The notes below the pieces were generated by a model. That model made no database searches, was not told the origin of the DNA, and saw only the letters and a list, made by a program, of their open reading frames with translations. From NCBI GenBank assembly GCA_913061385.1, contig CAJXTM010000204.1:1-6776 (forward strand): a stretch of 6,776 bases of DNA, given 5' to 3'. This DNA comes from an uncultured Rhodopirellula sp. GTDB taxonomy: Bacteria > Planctomycetota > Planctomycetia > Pirellulales > Pirellulaceae. Within the stretch, counting starts at the first letter, position 1. Each line of letters begins with the position of its first letter. The position numbers and the translations under genes were made by a program. Shown here one piece after another: positions 6,728-6,776 of this stretch.

Positions 6728-6776
6728 CTGTCTCTTATACACATCTCCGAGCCCACGAGACCGAGGCTGATCTCGT
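6728..6776. other. Nextera (Tn5) sequencing adapter, artefact and not genomic
   Basis: The 19-base Tn5 mosaic end CTGTCTCTTATACACATCT is at 6728-6746. It is followed by the i7-side adapter CCGAGCCCACGAGAC (6747-6761), an 8-base index CGAGGCTG (6762-6769; from memory, Nextera N710) and ATCTCGT (6770-6776), the start of the P7 sequence. The order and orientation are exactly those of read-through past a short library insert. These bases should be trimmed. Confidence 0.98.

Noticed and set aside
6728..6746. Mosaic end as a real Tn5 transposon end in the genome
   Set aside because: It is followed by synthetic Illumina adapter, index and P7 bases rather than transposon sequence, and it stands at the contig edge.

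Overview
The window looks like chromosomal sequence from a planctomycete, probably a marine Pirellulaceae (Rhodopirellula-like) bacterium. The main reason is the large gene at 1-2757 (minus). It has the cytochrome-c-like + DUF1549 + NPCBM + DUF1553 architecture that is abundant in Planctomycetes and their relatives and rare elsewhere. Secreted proteins and long spacers also fit. The species is inference. All four supported genes lie on the minus strand, so transcription reads from high to low coordinates.

Layout in transcription order. (1) 6727-5716: the 3' part of a gene of unknown function, whose C-terminus carries YwqK/MORN_2-like repeats and a WG-like motif. (2) 5715-5219: a spacer of about 500 bp with a short tandem repeat. 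(3) 5218-3818: a secreted beta-propeller protein of the GH32/GH43-like superfamily. (4) 3817-3302: a repeat-rich spacer. (5) 3301-3080: a small predicted lipoprotein. (6) 3079-2758: a spacer with a candidate hairpin and a candidate promoter. (7) 2757-1: the large planctomycete cytochrome-domain gene, cut by the left edge.

The most certain unusual point is technical. Bases 6728-6776 are not genomic. They are Illumina Nextera (Tn5 transposase) adapter read-through: mosaic end, i7-side adapter, an 8-base index and the start of the P7 sequence. The contig therefore ends at 6727, and any protein predicted through this end has a false N-terminus (MGSEMCIRDS).

The two best-defined genes, the beta-propeller glycosidase-like protein and the DUF1549/DUF1553 protein with an NPCBM-type module, fit an exported polysaccharide-related function. 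Spacers of 300-500 bp separate all the genes, so nothing in the sequence shows an operon. I see no defence system, CRISPR array, mobile element, tRNA or rRNA, and no convincing undescribed system. The least explained genomic signal is a degenerate 45-bp repeat with a sub-period of about 23 bp. It starts in the last codons of the beta-propeller gene and runs into the spacer after it.
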